A DNA stretch of 64,000 bases from Amorphophallus konjac (taxonomy: Eukaryota; Streptophyta; Magnoliopsida; Alismatales; Araceae): positions 322,841,829 to 322,905,828 of the forward strand of contig CM040125.1 in assembly GCA_022559845.1 (NCBI GenBank), written 5' to 3'. The notes beneath the pieces are model-generated. The model saw nothing but the letters and a program-made list of their open reading frames with translations. It made no database searches and was not told the origin of the DNA. Below, in pieces: positions 21,516-32,565 of the stretch. The position numbers were made by a program, and so were the translations under genes. How positions within the stretch are numbered: position 1 is the stretch's first letter; every line of letters begins with the position of its first letter.

Positions 21516-23060
21516 TATAGGGGTGTAAGAGCACTCAGAAAGGTCGGCCTGGGGTCGCTTTCCGTGCCGAGGTTGATCTCAACCAGTTCGTCGACGGTGG
21601 CCTGGCCGCCATTTTCAATCTCCGGCAGGGCCGGCGACAAATCAACAAAGCCTTGATCTTCATGGTCCTCGAGCTCGAGGTCGCCATCCTCTTCTTCTTG
21701 TTCCTCGTGGTTTGATGTGGAGGCTACGTTCACCTCGCATCCCCCCTGGGCCATCACCGGTGGGTCCGCAGGGATCCTTGGCGTAGAAAGGCACAGGGTC
21801 ACCTCGGGGCCTTCTGTGTACTCGTCATAGACAACCTCGGCGCGGGCCGAGGCAGCCGCATCTTCAGGGGCCTGGTTCTGGATAGATATCGTATAGGCCC
21901 CCTTCTGGGGCTGCCCGTCACGTGGGGGCGCGGCGGGGCTACCACATAGTCTCCCATTCTGAGCTCATCCCTGTCAATGAGGTCTTGAGCAATGTCCTTG
22001 AAGATATAGCAGTCTTCAATGGCGTGACCCAGTATCTGGTGATAGGGACAGAACAGTGGGTCCCCACTTCTTCGGGCATCCTGCGGCCTCTTGGACCTCG
22101 GGAGGGAGACTTTGCCATAGTGGCAGGCCCAATCAAAGATACCCTGAGTCTTCTCTCTTGGGAAGGAGTAGGGCTTCTGCAGCTTCTCTTGGAGTGTCAG
22201 GCCTTGCCTGGCTGGCCGCCCGGTTAAAGGGCTCGCCCTCTCTCTTGCTTCCCTCCTTGACCAGACGGAGGCGTCAGGGCTGGTGTCTCGGGGCCGAGAC
22301 ACGTTGCCATCCCACGGGCGGAGAGAGCCCCGAACCAGGTCTGTCACTAGCGAGGTTAACCCAGCCAACCGTGCCTTTAACATCTAGATCTCCCGTTGCT
22401 GCCTATGGTATAAGGCGTACATGACGGGGTTGTATCGAGGAAAATCGAGAGCGTGGCCCATGCCACTGCTCCTTGCTTTGCCAGCAGGCTGGGGTGGGGG
22501 CGCCCCGGTGATGTGATCCTTCGAGGTCAATCCCTCAGAGAAGGAGGAAGTCTTCCCCATGCAGCGGCGGCGGGGAGGGTTCCAAAGGAACACTTCTTCG
22601 TCTTGCGCCTCTTGAGTCGACGGCGTGGAACATTCATCTTGATGGGCTTCCCGTAAGTTTGCAGCTTCAGCGGGGCTCTCGCCAGACAGGGTTGAAACCG
22701 ATATAACATCAGTTTCGTAATAATCTTCTAGTGAAAAGCCCAGACCGGGGTGCTTGGTAACTTGCAGTAGCCGCCGATCCAGGTTTGGTGGGTCCCACAT
22801 CCTTTCAAACATTTCCTTCCGGCTGGAGGGTTGGTAGGGGGGAATCTTTTGCTTTCTGACCACTCTGACTGCCCGGTCGGTCATGCGAGGAAGTCCCGCG
22901 ATGGGGACGTGCGGGTCATGCAATTCGTCAGGGAATCGGCAATCATTTTCTTCCCTGACTGGCTTTTCCCCGGCAACATAGAAGATAGTGGGTGGCCCCC
23001 CAGGGTTAGGCACCTCAAAAATTCTTAGTTGCTCGGCTACTTGACAGTCCACTTCTGCTA
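21515..23060 (-). pseudogene. Region between Tat protease and RT with a zinc-knuckle-like motif
   Basis: The frame runs from 23052 to 21799 with a stop at 22384, and a frameshift near 21800-21850 leads into the acidic linker before RT (EEQEEEDGDLELEDHED). At about 22070-22000 it encodes FCPYHQILGHAIEDCYIFKD, a zinc-binding pattern very similar to CLYHRMLGHTVEDCYVFKD in the gag region (about 37240-37180). The flanks correspond as well (LQEKLQKPYSF / LREKMRNKLYSF). This looks like a duplicated gag C-terminal module placed after the protease. Confidence 0.65.
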
Positions 23061-23163
23061 TGGGCTTGATGATCCCCGGCGGGACTCTGACATCCTCCAG
23101 CAGGTCTTCGAGGCGAGGTGTCCCCGGCGTAGGATAGATGGCAAGAGGAGCTGCCTTGAATAT

Positions 23164-24144
23164 TCATCCTTCTTGCGCAATGAATGGTACATGTGGGGGA
23201 GCCCTATAGCCTGGGGGCGGCGGAGGAAACCAACCACCCGACCCAACTTTCTTCTTTCCCCTGTCTTGGGCGGCCTGGGGAGCTTGCTTCGCCTTTTCTA
23301 AGTACAGATTGGCATCTGACAAATGACACTCGAACACCTCGAATGGGTGGAGATCGGCGAAGATTCTGACTTCCTTCCCCTCGCAAGGGTACTTGATGCA
23401 TTGGTGCAAGGTGGAAGGCACCACTCTGTTCTGGTGTAACCAGGGCCGGCCAAGCAGCGCCTTATAGGAGGTGTTGGAGTTGATGACGTGGAACTGGACT
23501 CTGGTGGTGAAATCACCAAAGGTCAAGTTGAATTCTGCGATCCCCATGGGCACCTCGCATTTTTGGTTAAAACCAGCAATCTTGACATTATTGACCTCAA
23601 CCAGGTGTACGTCAAAGTAGTGCTTTTGGTACACCCGGTAGGGGAGTATATTTACTGCCGCCCCTGGGTCAATCAGGACCCTGTTGATAGGTTGGCCATT
23701 CAGCTGCCCTTTCATGTAGAGGGGTCTGTTATGACTATAGGTGGGCAGGAGCATGTCATCTTCTGTGAAAGCCACAGCCACTTCAGGTGATATTTCTGCC
23801 AGACAGGCTTCAAGGTGTGCTGGCGTCTGGAGTGCGGCGATAATGGCTTGCCTCGTTTCTTCATCCAAGGACAGCATCTCCCATACGGTAAATCGGGCCG
23901 AGATCTTCTTAAGATGCCTGACTATTCGGTCAGCGGCCCGCACCTTGAGTAGCTTCATCTCTTCAGCCTTGCTACGCCTGCCCCCACCTTGGAATTGGGG
24001 TGCTGGGTCATAAGACGCCTCCTTTGTCGGTTTTGCCACCGCCTGTTGAGCCTGCGAGGCCTGCTGGGCCTCCTTCTTTTCTTGCATAAATTCAGCGAGG
24101 TTCGGGATGCCATCAAATTCCTCCCCTGACTGAGGAGGGGTCAC
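23164..24144 (-). pseudogene. Tat aspartic protease region
   Basis: An ORF of 326 codons ending in a TGA that is probably a mutated CGA, since the same frame continues to 22384. A helical N-terminal part (AEEMKLLKVRAADRIVRH) leads to the retropepsin domain: RVLIDPGAAVNILP holds the active-site motif, here DPG instead of the usual DSG, and ALLGRPWLHQN closes the fold. The Ser-to-Pro change next to the catalytic Asp may impair activity. Gag polyprotein processing would be its role. Confidence 0.8.
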
Positions 24145-24145
24145 C

Positions 24146-24613
24146 GCTGGTGGAGCTTGGGGACTGCTTGCTTATTTGGTCAAAGGAGACCCTTGGGAGC
24201 GTGCCTGTCTCCCTGCTCGGGCCAACAGGAATTCGGTGAATGAAGGGGTGCCTCAGGCTCCCGACTCCTTCGGGATAGAGACCCGACGGGGGAGGGACCT
24301 CGGTGCCTCAAACCTTGGGCTCGGGGACCTGGTATGGCTGCTCTCCCCTGAGTATGATGTTGAGATTATCCTGAGGAGGGCGCCCCCAGTTCCTTCCCGA
24401 CCTAGTGGCGTGTTGGGAAGCGGATGCTTCAGCCAGGTTTACCTCTGTCGGCTCAGGGGGTGGCTCTTCTTCTTTTTCTTCCAGGGAGAGGGCAGTGTCA
24501 AACAACGCCGAGAGGGTGTTGTAGGCGACGACAACCTCTTTTTTCTTCTTGTTCCTGGGTCTTCTCTATTTCTTCTTCTTTCCTGTTGTAGCCAGTGGCT
24601 GCTCTTGGGGAGG
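24146..24613 (-). pseudogene. Tat gag-protease linker below the Sire-1 insertion
   Basis: The minus strand encodes a Glu/Lys-rich linker with VVVAYNTLSALFD and EEKEEEPPPEPTEV, broken by stops and frame changes. It joins directly to the gag region at 36600 once Sire-1 and one copy of the target duplication are discounted. Confidence 0.55.
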
Positions 24614-24618
24614 TTCAC
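24614..24618. repeat. Left target-site duplication of Sire-1 (TTCAC)
   Basis: TTCAC directly before the LTR start TGTTGCAT; the same five bases follow the 3' LTR at 36595-36599. Confidence 0.9.
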
Positions 24619-24784
24619 TGTTGCATCCCTACGGTTTTGATGATGTCTCACACTATAAATCAATCGGTTTCTATCAATAGATTAATTCATGCCTCATGTA
24701 GGACAGTGCAGTTCATGTGGTTGTCATATAGACATGCATTACTTGTTCAAGTCCATACTCTGTCAGCACAGTCTGGGCAGTAGT

Positions 24785-24815
24785 GGGTCGACCCCCCTTC
24801 CAGATGGGTCGACCC
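24785..24815. repeat. Paired GGGTCGACCC palindromes
   Basis: GGGTCGACCC occurs at 24785-24794 and 24806-24815, each followed by CCC. It is a perfect 10-base palindrome, conserved in the 3' LTR (34139-34170). The GGTCGACC core is shared with the Sire-2 LTR. Confidence 0.8.
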
Positions 24816-24852
24816 CCCAGATTCGCAAGTCAGTTCATTGGCGTTGGGCATC

Positions 24853-26205
24853 CAAGTCTATACATTGATTCACTGTTCATGCCTTCCTTCAAAGTCTGTA
24901 CAGCCATTCCTTGAGATCAAGTCTATACATCGGTTTGTTTGATCAAGTCTGTACAGCGGTTGCATTCATTGGAAGTCTATACATTCCCAGCCTTTACCAC
25001 AGTTGAACCCCAAGTCTGTACATCGCCTCATATCTTCAAAGTCTATACATCCTCAGTTGAACCACAAGTCTGTACATCGCTTGCATCTTCAAAGTCCATA
25101 CATCCATAGCAAATCTGTACACTGACACTTTGCCTACGTTCAGAACTTCAAGTCTATACAGTGGTAAACTCTACACATCAGCTTCCAAGTCTGAACATCG
25201 TTGTTGCATTCACGCAAGCCGTTACATTGCACTGTTCATGCACGGCACACCAAGTCTGTACAGAGTTCGCGTCTCATGCATCGTCTACATAAAGTCCATA
25301 CATTCGTTGTAGCTTGCTTAGCTGAAGTGTGTACATCCATCGTCTTGAAGTGTGTACATTGCGTCACATTGTTAAACTCTGCACATTGTGCTTTAAAGAT
25401 CACCAAGTCTATACATTGCTCACAGCACACACGTTCAAAGCCTGAAGTCTGTACAGCCTTGACATATGCTCCTAAGTCTATACATCACAAAGTCTGCACA
25501 TCGTAGTGTTCAAGCCTTTCAAGTCTAAACACTGGCTCAGGGTTCCCAAGTCTATACATCGGTCCTCAAGCGTTACAAGTCTGTACAGCCTACTTCATCG
25601 TTCAGAGTCTGTACATTCCTCAAGGGCCAAGTGTATACATTGTCCACGTGTTCACATTTACAAAGTCTATACATCGTGGGGCTTTGAATCTTCAAGTCTG
25701 TACATCCTTCAAGGGCCAAGTCTATACACTGTCTCGCTCACATCCTCAAGGGATAAGTCTATACATCGTTCGCTCAACTTCAACTTTTGCATTAAAGTCT
25801 ATACAGTGATTGAGCATCGTGAAGTCTATACAGTGATTGAGCATCGTGAAGTCTATACAGTGGCTAAGCATCGTGAAGTCTATACAGTGGCTGAGCATCG
25901 CGAAGTCTATACAGTGGCTGAGCATCGTAAAGTCTATACATTGGTTAGGCTCATTCATGCAGCGTTCATCTCAAGTCTGTACACTGCCTTTCACATGCAC
26001 TCATTCATCAAGTCTGTACTGTCCCTTGGTTGCAAGTCTATACACTCGATTGCTTCATGCATTACCAGAAGTCTACACATCCCCCTCTGCTATGTAATGC
26101 ATCAGTTTCCAAGTCTATACACTGAGGACGCTGAAGGCCCTCAAGTGTATACATTCTCACATTGTACACGCTTATTCATTTGCTGCTTCTAAAGTATATA
26201 CACTC
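24853..26205 (+). repeat. Word array AAGTCTATACATCG in U3 of the Sire-1 5' LTR
   Basis: About 45 copies of a 14-base word, AAGTCTATACATCG or AAGTCTGTACAGCG, with variants at the fourth to sixth and last bases, spaced 18-45 bases apart with unrelated spacers. Within it, 25794-25940 is a true tandem repeat of a 26-base unit ending GAGCATCGTG (five units). The whole array lies upstream of the TATA box. The 228-codon frame through it is a by-product of the word. Confidence 0.9.
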
Positions 26206-26283
26206 GTTGTTATAAGCCTGAACTAACTAATTCAATTCATTTCTTTTGTCTCTGCCTGCAGATGACTCAGGTTAATGATTGGG

Positions 26284-26314
26284 CACGTGAACCGAGGATG
26301 ATGCCTGGCACGTG
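26284..26314. promoter_or_regulatory. Two G-boxes in the Sire-1 promoter
   Basis: CACGTG at 26284-26289 and 26309-26314, in two direct copies of GGCACGTGANCCGAGGATG, about 100 and 75 bases upstream of TATA. G-boxes are bound by plant bZIP and bHLH factors. Both are kept in the 3' LTR (35586 and 35611). Confidence 0.65.
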
Positions 26315-26387
26315 ATCCGAGGATGCTCTGGAAAAGGAGGGAACGAGACCCACTCGTGTGAAGTCCTGGAATTCAGGTCGGATGCCA

Positions 26388-26394
26388 TATAAAA
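26388..26394 (+). promoter_or_regulatory. TATA box of the Sire-1 5' LTR
   Basis: TATAAAA in ATGCCATATAAAAGGTG, with the same context at 35690 in the 3' LTR. Transcription would start near 26420, leaving the word array in U3. Confidence 0.75.
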
Positions 26395-27296
26395 GGTGTC
26401 TTCTGCGAACAGGAGAAGCGAACGAAAGAAAAAAGGCTGAAGTGAAGAATCCCTGAGCAGAAGAAGAAAAGAGAGAGCCTCCACATTCCAGAGAAAAGAC
26501 ATAGAGAAGAATTTGAGAGATATGAACTGAGAGAAAAGTCCTTGAGAGATAGAAGAAATCGTGTTGTGAAGATTTGCTTCTTCGGAAGCTACATTTGTTT
26601 TTGGTTTTCAGAAACGATTGTCGTTCATCGTTGGTCTTGTTTCTCTTTCTATTTTTCATTTCTTCATTTCTGATTCCGAATTGTTACCCTCTAGTGTTTG
26701 GAGGAAGGGAGAGTTACTCCAGTTCCCCTCTGGGCTACAGAGGAAGAGAGATATGTGATCTCTGGTTTTGCCAGTGACGGGCTGTCACTAGCAGGTTCCC
26801 TCCGGGTTGGAGGAAGGGAGAGCCATCTCCGGTTCTGGTCTTGCTGGTTGCAGGTCCAGGTGTCAAGGTCTGTGGGTAGCAGAGTTTGGTTGAGGGATTT
26901 GTTTCCATTGGTTGTTCAAGCTGTGTGGCAGCATCTTGTTCACAGACTGAGTCTGCAGTTATCTAGCAGTGGCTAGTGGAATCCTCACTCTAGTTGGAGT
27001 GAGGGTGGATGTAGATTGTGGACCACAATCGAACCACCTTAAAATTTCTTGTCACCTTTGTGGTTTGCTATTATCGGTTGTGCTCTCCATCTGCTTGGCA
27101 TTGCGTTTGACTGTGGACAGCCTTTTTCAATCGCACCTTCTTATTCTATCTTAGTTATTCACTGCGTTAGCTATATTGTTTTGCTGTATCTGAAGGGTCG
27201 AAATTCAAAGTAGTGATTTTCCGCTGAAGTTTTCTAAATCGGGAGTGATCTATTCATCCCCCCCCCTTCTATATCACTCTTCGCTGCGCTAACATT

Positions 27297-27308
27297 TGGT
27301 ATCAGAGC
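27297..27308 (+). other. Primer-binding site for initiator tRNA-Met (Sire-1)
   Basis: TGGTATCAGAGC, two bases after the LTR end ACA. Confidence 0.95.
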
Positions 27309-27319
27309 AGGTTTGCATC

Positions 27320-29464
27320 ATGTGGGCAAACGGTCAGGGAAATGCTAATGGTCCTCGAAGTTTCATGCCTGAAGGTCAATCCATTAGTCGCCCTCCATAC
27401 TTTGATGGTAATAACTATTTCTTTTGGAAGAACATGATGGAAGTGTTTATCAGGGCACAGAGCCACAAGCTGTGGAGGGTAATTACTGTTGGGCCGTATG
27501 ATCTGCCACCGAACGAGGACGCGTGGACATATGATCATGTCAAGCTGTCTTCACTCAACTGGACGGCGCTGAACATCATCCAGTGTGCTGTTCACCCAGA
27601 GGAATATTCCCGCATATCTACCTACAAGACTGCCAAGCGAATGTGGGATGAGTTGCAATTAATCTACGAAGGTACAGCTCAAGTGAAAGCCTCGAAGGTA
27701 AATCTCTACACCTCTAAGTATGAATTGTTTAGGATGAATGCAGAGTAGAATATTACTGAAATGTATGCCAGGTTGTCCTTGATCACAAACACTCTTAAGG
27801 GGCTAGGGAAGGATCTAGCTGAGGCAGATATAGTCAGGAAAATTCTTAGATCTTTATCCCCAGCATGGCACACTAAGGCCATAGTGATAGAGGAGTCAAA
27901 AGATCTGACAACCTTGACAGTGAATGAACTCATAGGATCCCTCATGACCTATGAGATGAATTTCAAAGGAGGTGGTGAAGGAAGTGACAGGAAGGGTAAG
28001 AATGTAGCTCTCAAGGCATCCCGCAACAAGAGTAGCAGTAGCAGCAGCAGCAGCAGTAGCGGTGAGTCTGATGGTTTTTCCGATCTCGACCAGAAGGAGC
28101 AGGCAATGCTCACTCGACAGTTCAGTAAATTTTTAAGGAGAAAGGGGAAGACCTTTAGGAGGAAGAAGCCATACTCCTTTAACAAGAATGTTGAATCTAC
28201 CTATCATAAGGACAAAAATTCTAAGAGACTGACTTGTTTTCATTGTAACAAACAGGGACACATGAAAGGCGAATGCCCAGATCTCCAAAAGAAGGGTCCC
28301 TACTTTCAGAATAAGAGCTCAAAGGTGCAGAAAAAGAAGAAGTCACAGGCGATGGTCTGCACGTGGAGCGAGGAGGAAGAAGATCCCGAAGACACTTCCT
28401 CAGAGGAGTATGAAGAAGGAATTTGCCTTATGGCAAATAGCGAAGAGGAGGTAATAAATGTCTTTGAAAATTTCTCTATTGATGACTGGGAAGATGCTTA
28501 TGGTGAATTGTTAGACAAGTTTAATTCTCTCAATAAAGAGCATAGGGTCCTCAAAAGAAAATTTAATACTAATGTTGAAGAACAAACCCAGGTCTGTGAG
28601 GAAAATCAGAAACTAAAAGAGCAACTAGAAGAAATGACCTCACTAAGAAAAGAAAATGATAAGCTCAAGGGAGAAAACCAGGAGAGTCACACCCAGCTCA
28701 ATGAACTAAAAACTAAAATTGAAGAAAGCCTGAATGAAATTAGAGTGAACTCAGAGAAATATGAAGCTGTTAAGATAGTGAATGCTGAACTGTTAAAAAA
28801 TTCTTAGTCACTGCAAAAAGAGCTAGAAGACAAACAAAAGGTTTTGGAAAGATTTGTTCAGGGAAAAACTAGTCTGGATGCTATTCTAGGGACAAGGGTT
28901 AACTTCAATAAGGAGGGTCTAGGCTATGACCCAACTAACAAGAGACCCCTACAATTCAAGACCATCACCTTCTGCCCAGAGAAGGGAAAAGAGAAGCTGG
29001 ACACACCATCCAGCTCAAACAGCAGTAAAGGAGCTCAATGTCCGAAAGAAACTTTAAAGAACAGTGTTGGTCAACCATTTAAAATGGGAATGAATTTTGT
29101 GAAGAACTTCACTAAGCCCACTCATCAGAACATAAATGGTAAATGGACCAAGCAAGTGGATCAGAAGAAAAGCTGGAATTACTACAATCAGATGGGTCCA
29201 AACAGGACCTACTGGAGAAATAATTATCATCTTCAAAAATCTGTTAATCAACAAGCTCACAGGAGATTTCCTAGGAATGGGAAGCCTAATGAATGGAATA
29301 GAGCTTACTTCTCCAGACCAGTTGGACTTAATTTCAATAAACCAGAAGTAAAGGTGCCAGAGAAAACCATGCTGAAGCAAATCTGGATACCTAAACATTT
29401 GATCAGAGATTTGAACAATGTCTTTGGACCCAACTCATCTTGGGTTCCAAATCACTTTGCTTGA
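27320..29464 (+). pseudogene. gag: Sire-1 gag
   Basis: Starts at the ATG at 27320 (MWANGQGNAN), close behind the primer site. One frame of about 714 codons with TAG at 27746 and TAG at 28805. Domains: copia-type gag N-terminus (PPYFDGNNYFFWKNMMEVFI; MWDELQLIYEGT), a Ser tract, the CCHC zinc knuckle CFHCNKQGHMKGEC for RNA binding, an acidic stretch, then a long coiled coil (EENQKLKEQLEEMTSLRKEN) characteristic of Sirevirus gag. It ends GPNSSWVPNHFA-TGA. Apart from the two nonsense codons it looks intact. It forms the virus-like particle. Confidence 0.9.
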
Positions 29465-29478
29465 TTTTGTTTGTGTAG

Positions 29479-32400
29479 GTCGGCCTGGCAGCTGAAGACA
29501 ACAAGTGGTACCTCGACAGTGGCTGCTCTAGGCACATGACAGGAGACCGATCCAAGTTCAGCAAGATAGAGATGAAGGTAGGGGGTCTGGTCAAGTTTGG
29601 AGGAAAGAACAAAGGTAAGATAATTGGAGTTGGCACAATAGGTAAGACTTCTACAAACTCCATTGAAAAAGTTCTACATGAAGGTCTTCAACACAACCTG
29701 ATTAGCATTAGTCAGTTATGTGACAAGGGTCACAGGGTTGTGTTTGATGATAATTCATGCAAAATCTTTGAAATAAATTCTGATGTGGTTAAATTTGTAG
29801 CCAACAGGATTAATAATATTTACATCGTAGACTTAGATGAGAAATCTGAATCTAATATTTGTTTATCTGCCAATTCTGAAAATGATGCTTTTGAATGGCA
29901 TAGACGTTTAGGCCATGCTAGCTTTACTACTTTAAATAAATTGGTCAAGCATGATTTAGTTAGAGGCATGCCTAGAATTAAATTCAATTCTATTTCAAAA
30001 TCATGTGATGCATGTGCTCTAGGCAAACGGACCAGGAATTCTTTCAAGCTAAGATCTGAGCCATTGTCCTCTAGACCAATGGAACTTCTCCATATGGACC
30101 TTTTCGGTCCTACTAGAACTCAGAGTCTTAATGGGAACAGGTTTGGCTATGTCATCATAGATGACTTCTCTAGATATTCATGGATCTTTTTCTTAGCAAA
30201 TAAAAGTGATGCATTTCAAAAGTTTAATCAGTTTTTTAATAAGGTCAAACAAGAAGGAAAACACAAGATCTGTTCTATTCAATCTGACCATGGAGGTGAG
30301 TTTGAAAACTCCATGTTTTCTGATCTTTGTGAAAGAGAGGAACTAACACACAGATTTTCTTCTCCCAGGACACCTGAACAAAATGGAATTGTGGAGAGAA
30401 GAAATAGAACTGCTGTGGAGATGGCCCGAACCATGCTAATTGAAAGTCAATTGCCAAGGAGGTTTTGGGCAGAGGCGGCCAATACAACAACTTACATAAT
30501 CAACAGGGCCATGGTAAGACCCATTCACAACAAAACACCCTATGAGCTTCTAAAAGGTAAGAAACCAAACTTGTTTCATTTCAGAATTTTTGGAGCTAAA
30601 TACTTTATTCATAACAATGACAAGAAAGATTTAGATAAGTTTGAAGCTAAAAGCTCCCCTGGAATATTTTTAGGATACTCTGAAGTGTCTAGGGCATATA
30701 GGGTCTTTAACATATCAGACCAGAAAGTTGAAGAGTCTCCACACATCATTTTTAGTGAAAAGAAAGGTGTCACTAACATTGAAAATGTTGACAGGGGTTC
30801 CAATCATGATGGGGAATTCCTAGAAGACCAAGAAGAAGAGAAGACTCAGCCGAGTGGAACAGCAAATCCTCCCAACCAGGAAGAGCCAAGAGAAACAGGT
30901 GAGTCTTCAATAAATGTTAGATTTCTTAAAGATCATCTGATAGATAATGTCATAGGCAATCCTGAAGATCCTCTTCGGACTAGGTCTCATTTTAGGAATG
31001 TGAATAATGAAGACTTAATTGCTTTAGTCTCACAAATTGAACCCAAATCAGTAGAAGAGGCCTTAGCTGATCAAGCTTGGGTCAATGCTATGTGTGAGGA
31101 ATTGGGCCAGTTCGAAAGAAATAATGTCTGGGAACTTGTTCCAAGACCAGATAATGTTAATATCATAGGAACTAAGTGGGTGTTCAAAAATAAAATGAAT
31201 GAAGATGGAATCATTTCTAGGAATAAGGCCAGATTAGTAGCCAAGGGCTACTATCAGGAATTTGGTGTAGATTTCGATGAATCCTATGCACCTGTTGCTA
31301 GGATAGAAGCTATAAGATTGTTGCTTGCTTTTGCATGTTCAAAGAATATAAAACTCCAACAAATGGATGTTAAAAGTGCCTTTTTAAATGGAGTCATTAA
31401 AGAAGATGTTTTTGTTGAACAACCCCCCGGATTTCAATTCTCTCCTCAACCTAACCAAGTTTTCAGGTTAAACAAAGCCTTGTATGGTCTAAAGCAGGCT
31501 CCTCGAGCATGGTATGAAAGATTGACTGAATTTCTGATCAGCAAGGGCTACAAAAGAGGTAAAGTTGATCAAACCTTATTTACCAAGGGTACAAATAAAG
31601 ATCTCACCATAGTTCAGGTATATGTAGATGACATTGTATTTGGATCAACTAAGCATGAACTATGTGATGAATTCTCTAAAATGATGTCTGCTGAATTTGA
31701 GATGAGTTTGGTTGGTGAACTAAAGTGCTTTCTTGGCTTGCAAATACAACAGTCAGAGGATGGATGCTTCATCAACCAGACCAAATACATAATGGAACTA
31801 TTCAAGAGGTTTGGTATGGAAAACCTGAAGCACATTACAACACCCATGGGTACCAATACCTCACTGGATATAGATGAGACAGGTAAAAAAGTAAATGCCA
31901 AGCTCTATCGAGGTATGATTGGATCTCTTCTTTACTTGACAGCTTCTAGACCTGATATACAGTTCAGTGTAGGAATGTGTGCAAGGTATCAGTCTAGACC
32001 TACTGAATTACATTTAGCTACAGTGAAAAGAATTTTTAGATATTTGTCAGCTACTCATTCTCTTGGTTTATGGTTTCCTGCATCACACACATTTAACTTA
32101 GTTGCATACACAGATGCTGATTATGCAGGATGTAAACTAGACAGGAAAAGCACTAGTGGTCATTGTGAATTTTTGGGTGGGTGTTTAGTGTCTTGGGGTT
32201 CCAAGAAACAACATTCTGTGGCCCTCTCCACTCCAGAAGCTGAATATGTGGCTGCAGGGAGTTGTGGTACATAAGTCATTTGGATTAAACACCAGCTTCA
32301 GGACTACCAAGTAGACCTAGGGTGCACACCTATCTATTGTGATAATACCAGTGCCATTAATCTTGCCAAAAATCCTGTTTTGCATTCACGCACCAAACAC

Positions 32401-32565
32401 ATAGAGATAAGGCATCATTTCATAAGAGATGAGGTTTCTAAAAATAACTTTGAATTGATTCATGTAGGCACTGATAATCAGATTGCTGACATTTTCACTA
32501 AACCTCTGGATAATGAAAAATTCACATCACTGAGAAGAGAATTAGGCTTATACAAATTGTCTTAA
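29479..32565 (+). pseudogene. pol: Sire-1 pol (protease, integrase, RT, RNase H)
   Basis: The frame is +2 relative to gag and opens directly after a TAG at 29476. The 14 bases between the gag stop and pol are T-rich and end in TAG, like a 3' splice site. Protease YLDSGCSRHMTGD; integrase WHRRLGHAS, HMDLFGPT, SDHGGEFEN and EQNGIVERRNR (D,D,E present); [50 protein letters not shown] and YVDDIVFG; RNase H TDADYAG and CDNTSAINL. The only defect seen is TAA at 32272 where related elements have CAA. It ends LGLYKLS-TAA. Confidence 0.93.

Larger units (their letters stand above)
24619..27294 (+). repeat. 5' LTR of Sire-1
   Basis: TGTTGCATCC to GCTAACA, 2676 bases. Order: GGGTCGACCC palindromes (24785, 24806), the long word array, two G-boxes, TATA at 26388, and a transcribed part rich in short repeats. 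It is colinear with 33973-36594. The 54-base length difference is mostly explained by two extra 26-base units in the word array. Confidence 0.95.

Noticed and set aside
25506..26192. 228-codon frame in the Sire-1 5' LTR (and 34862-35494 in the 3' LTR)
   Set aside because: It is produced by the repeated word AAGTCTATACATCG, read as KSIH/SLYT peptides; it lies in U3, upstream of TATA, and changes with unit number.
24853..26205. Possible CRISPR-like array
   Set aside because: The repeat is only 14 bases and variable, spacers have unequal length (about 5-30) and the DNA is a plant retroelement LTR.
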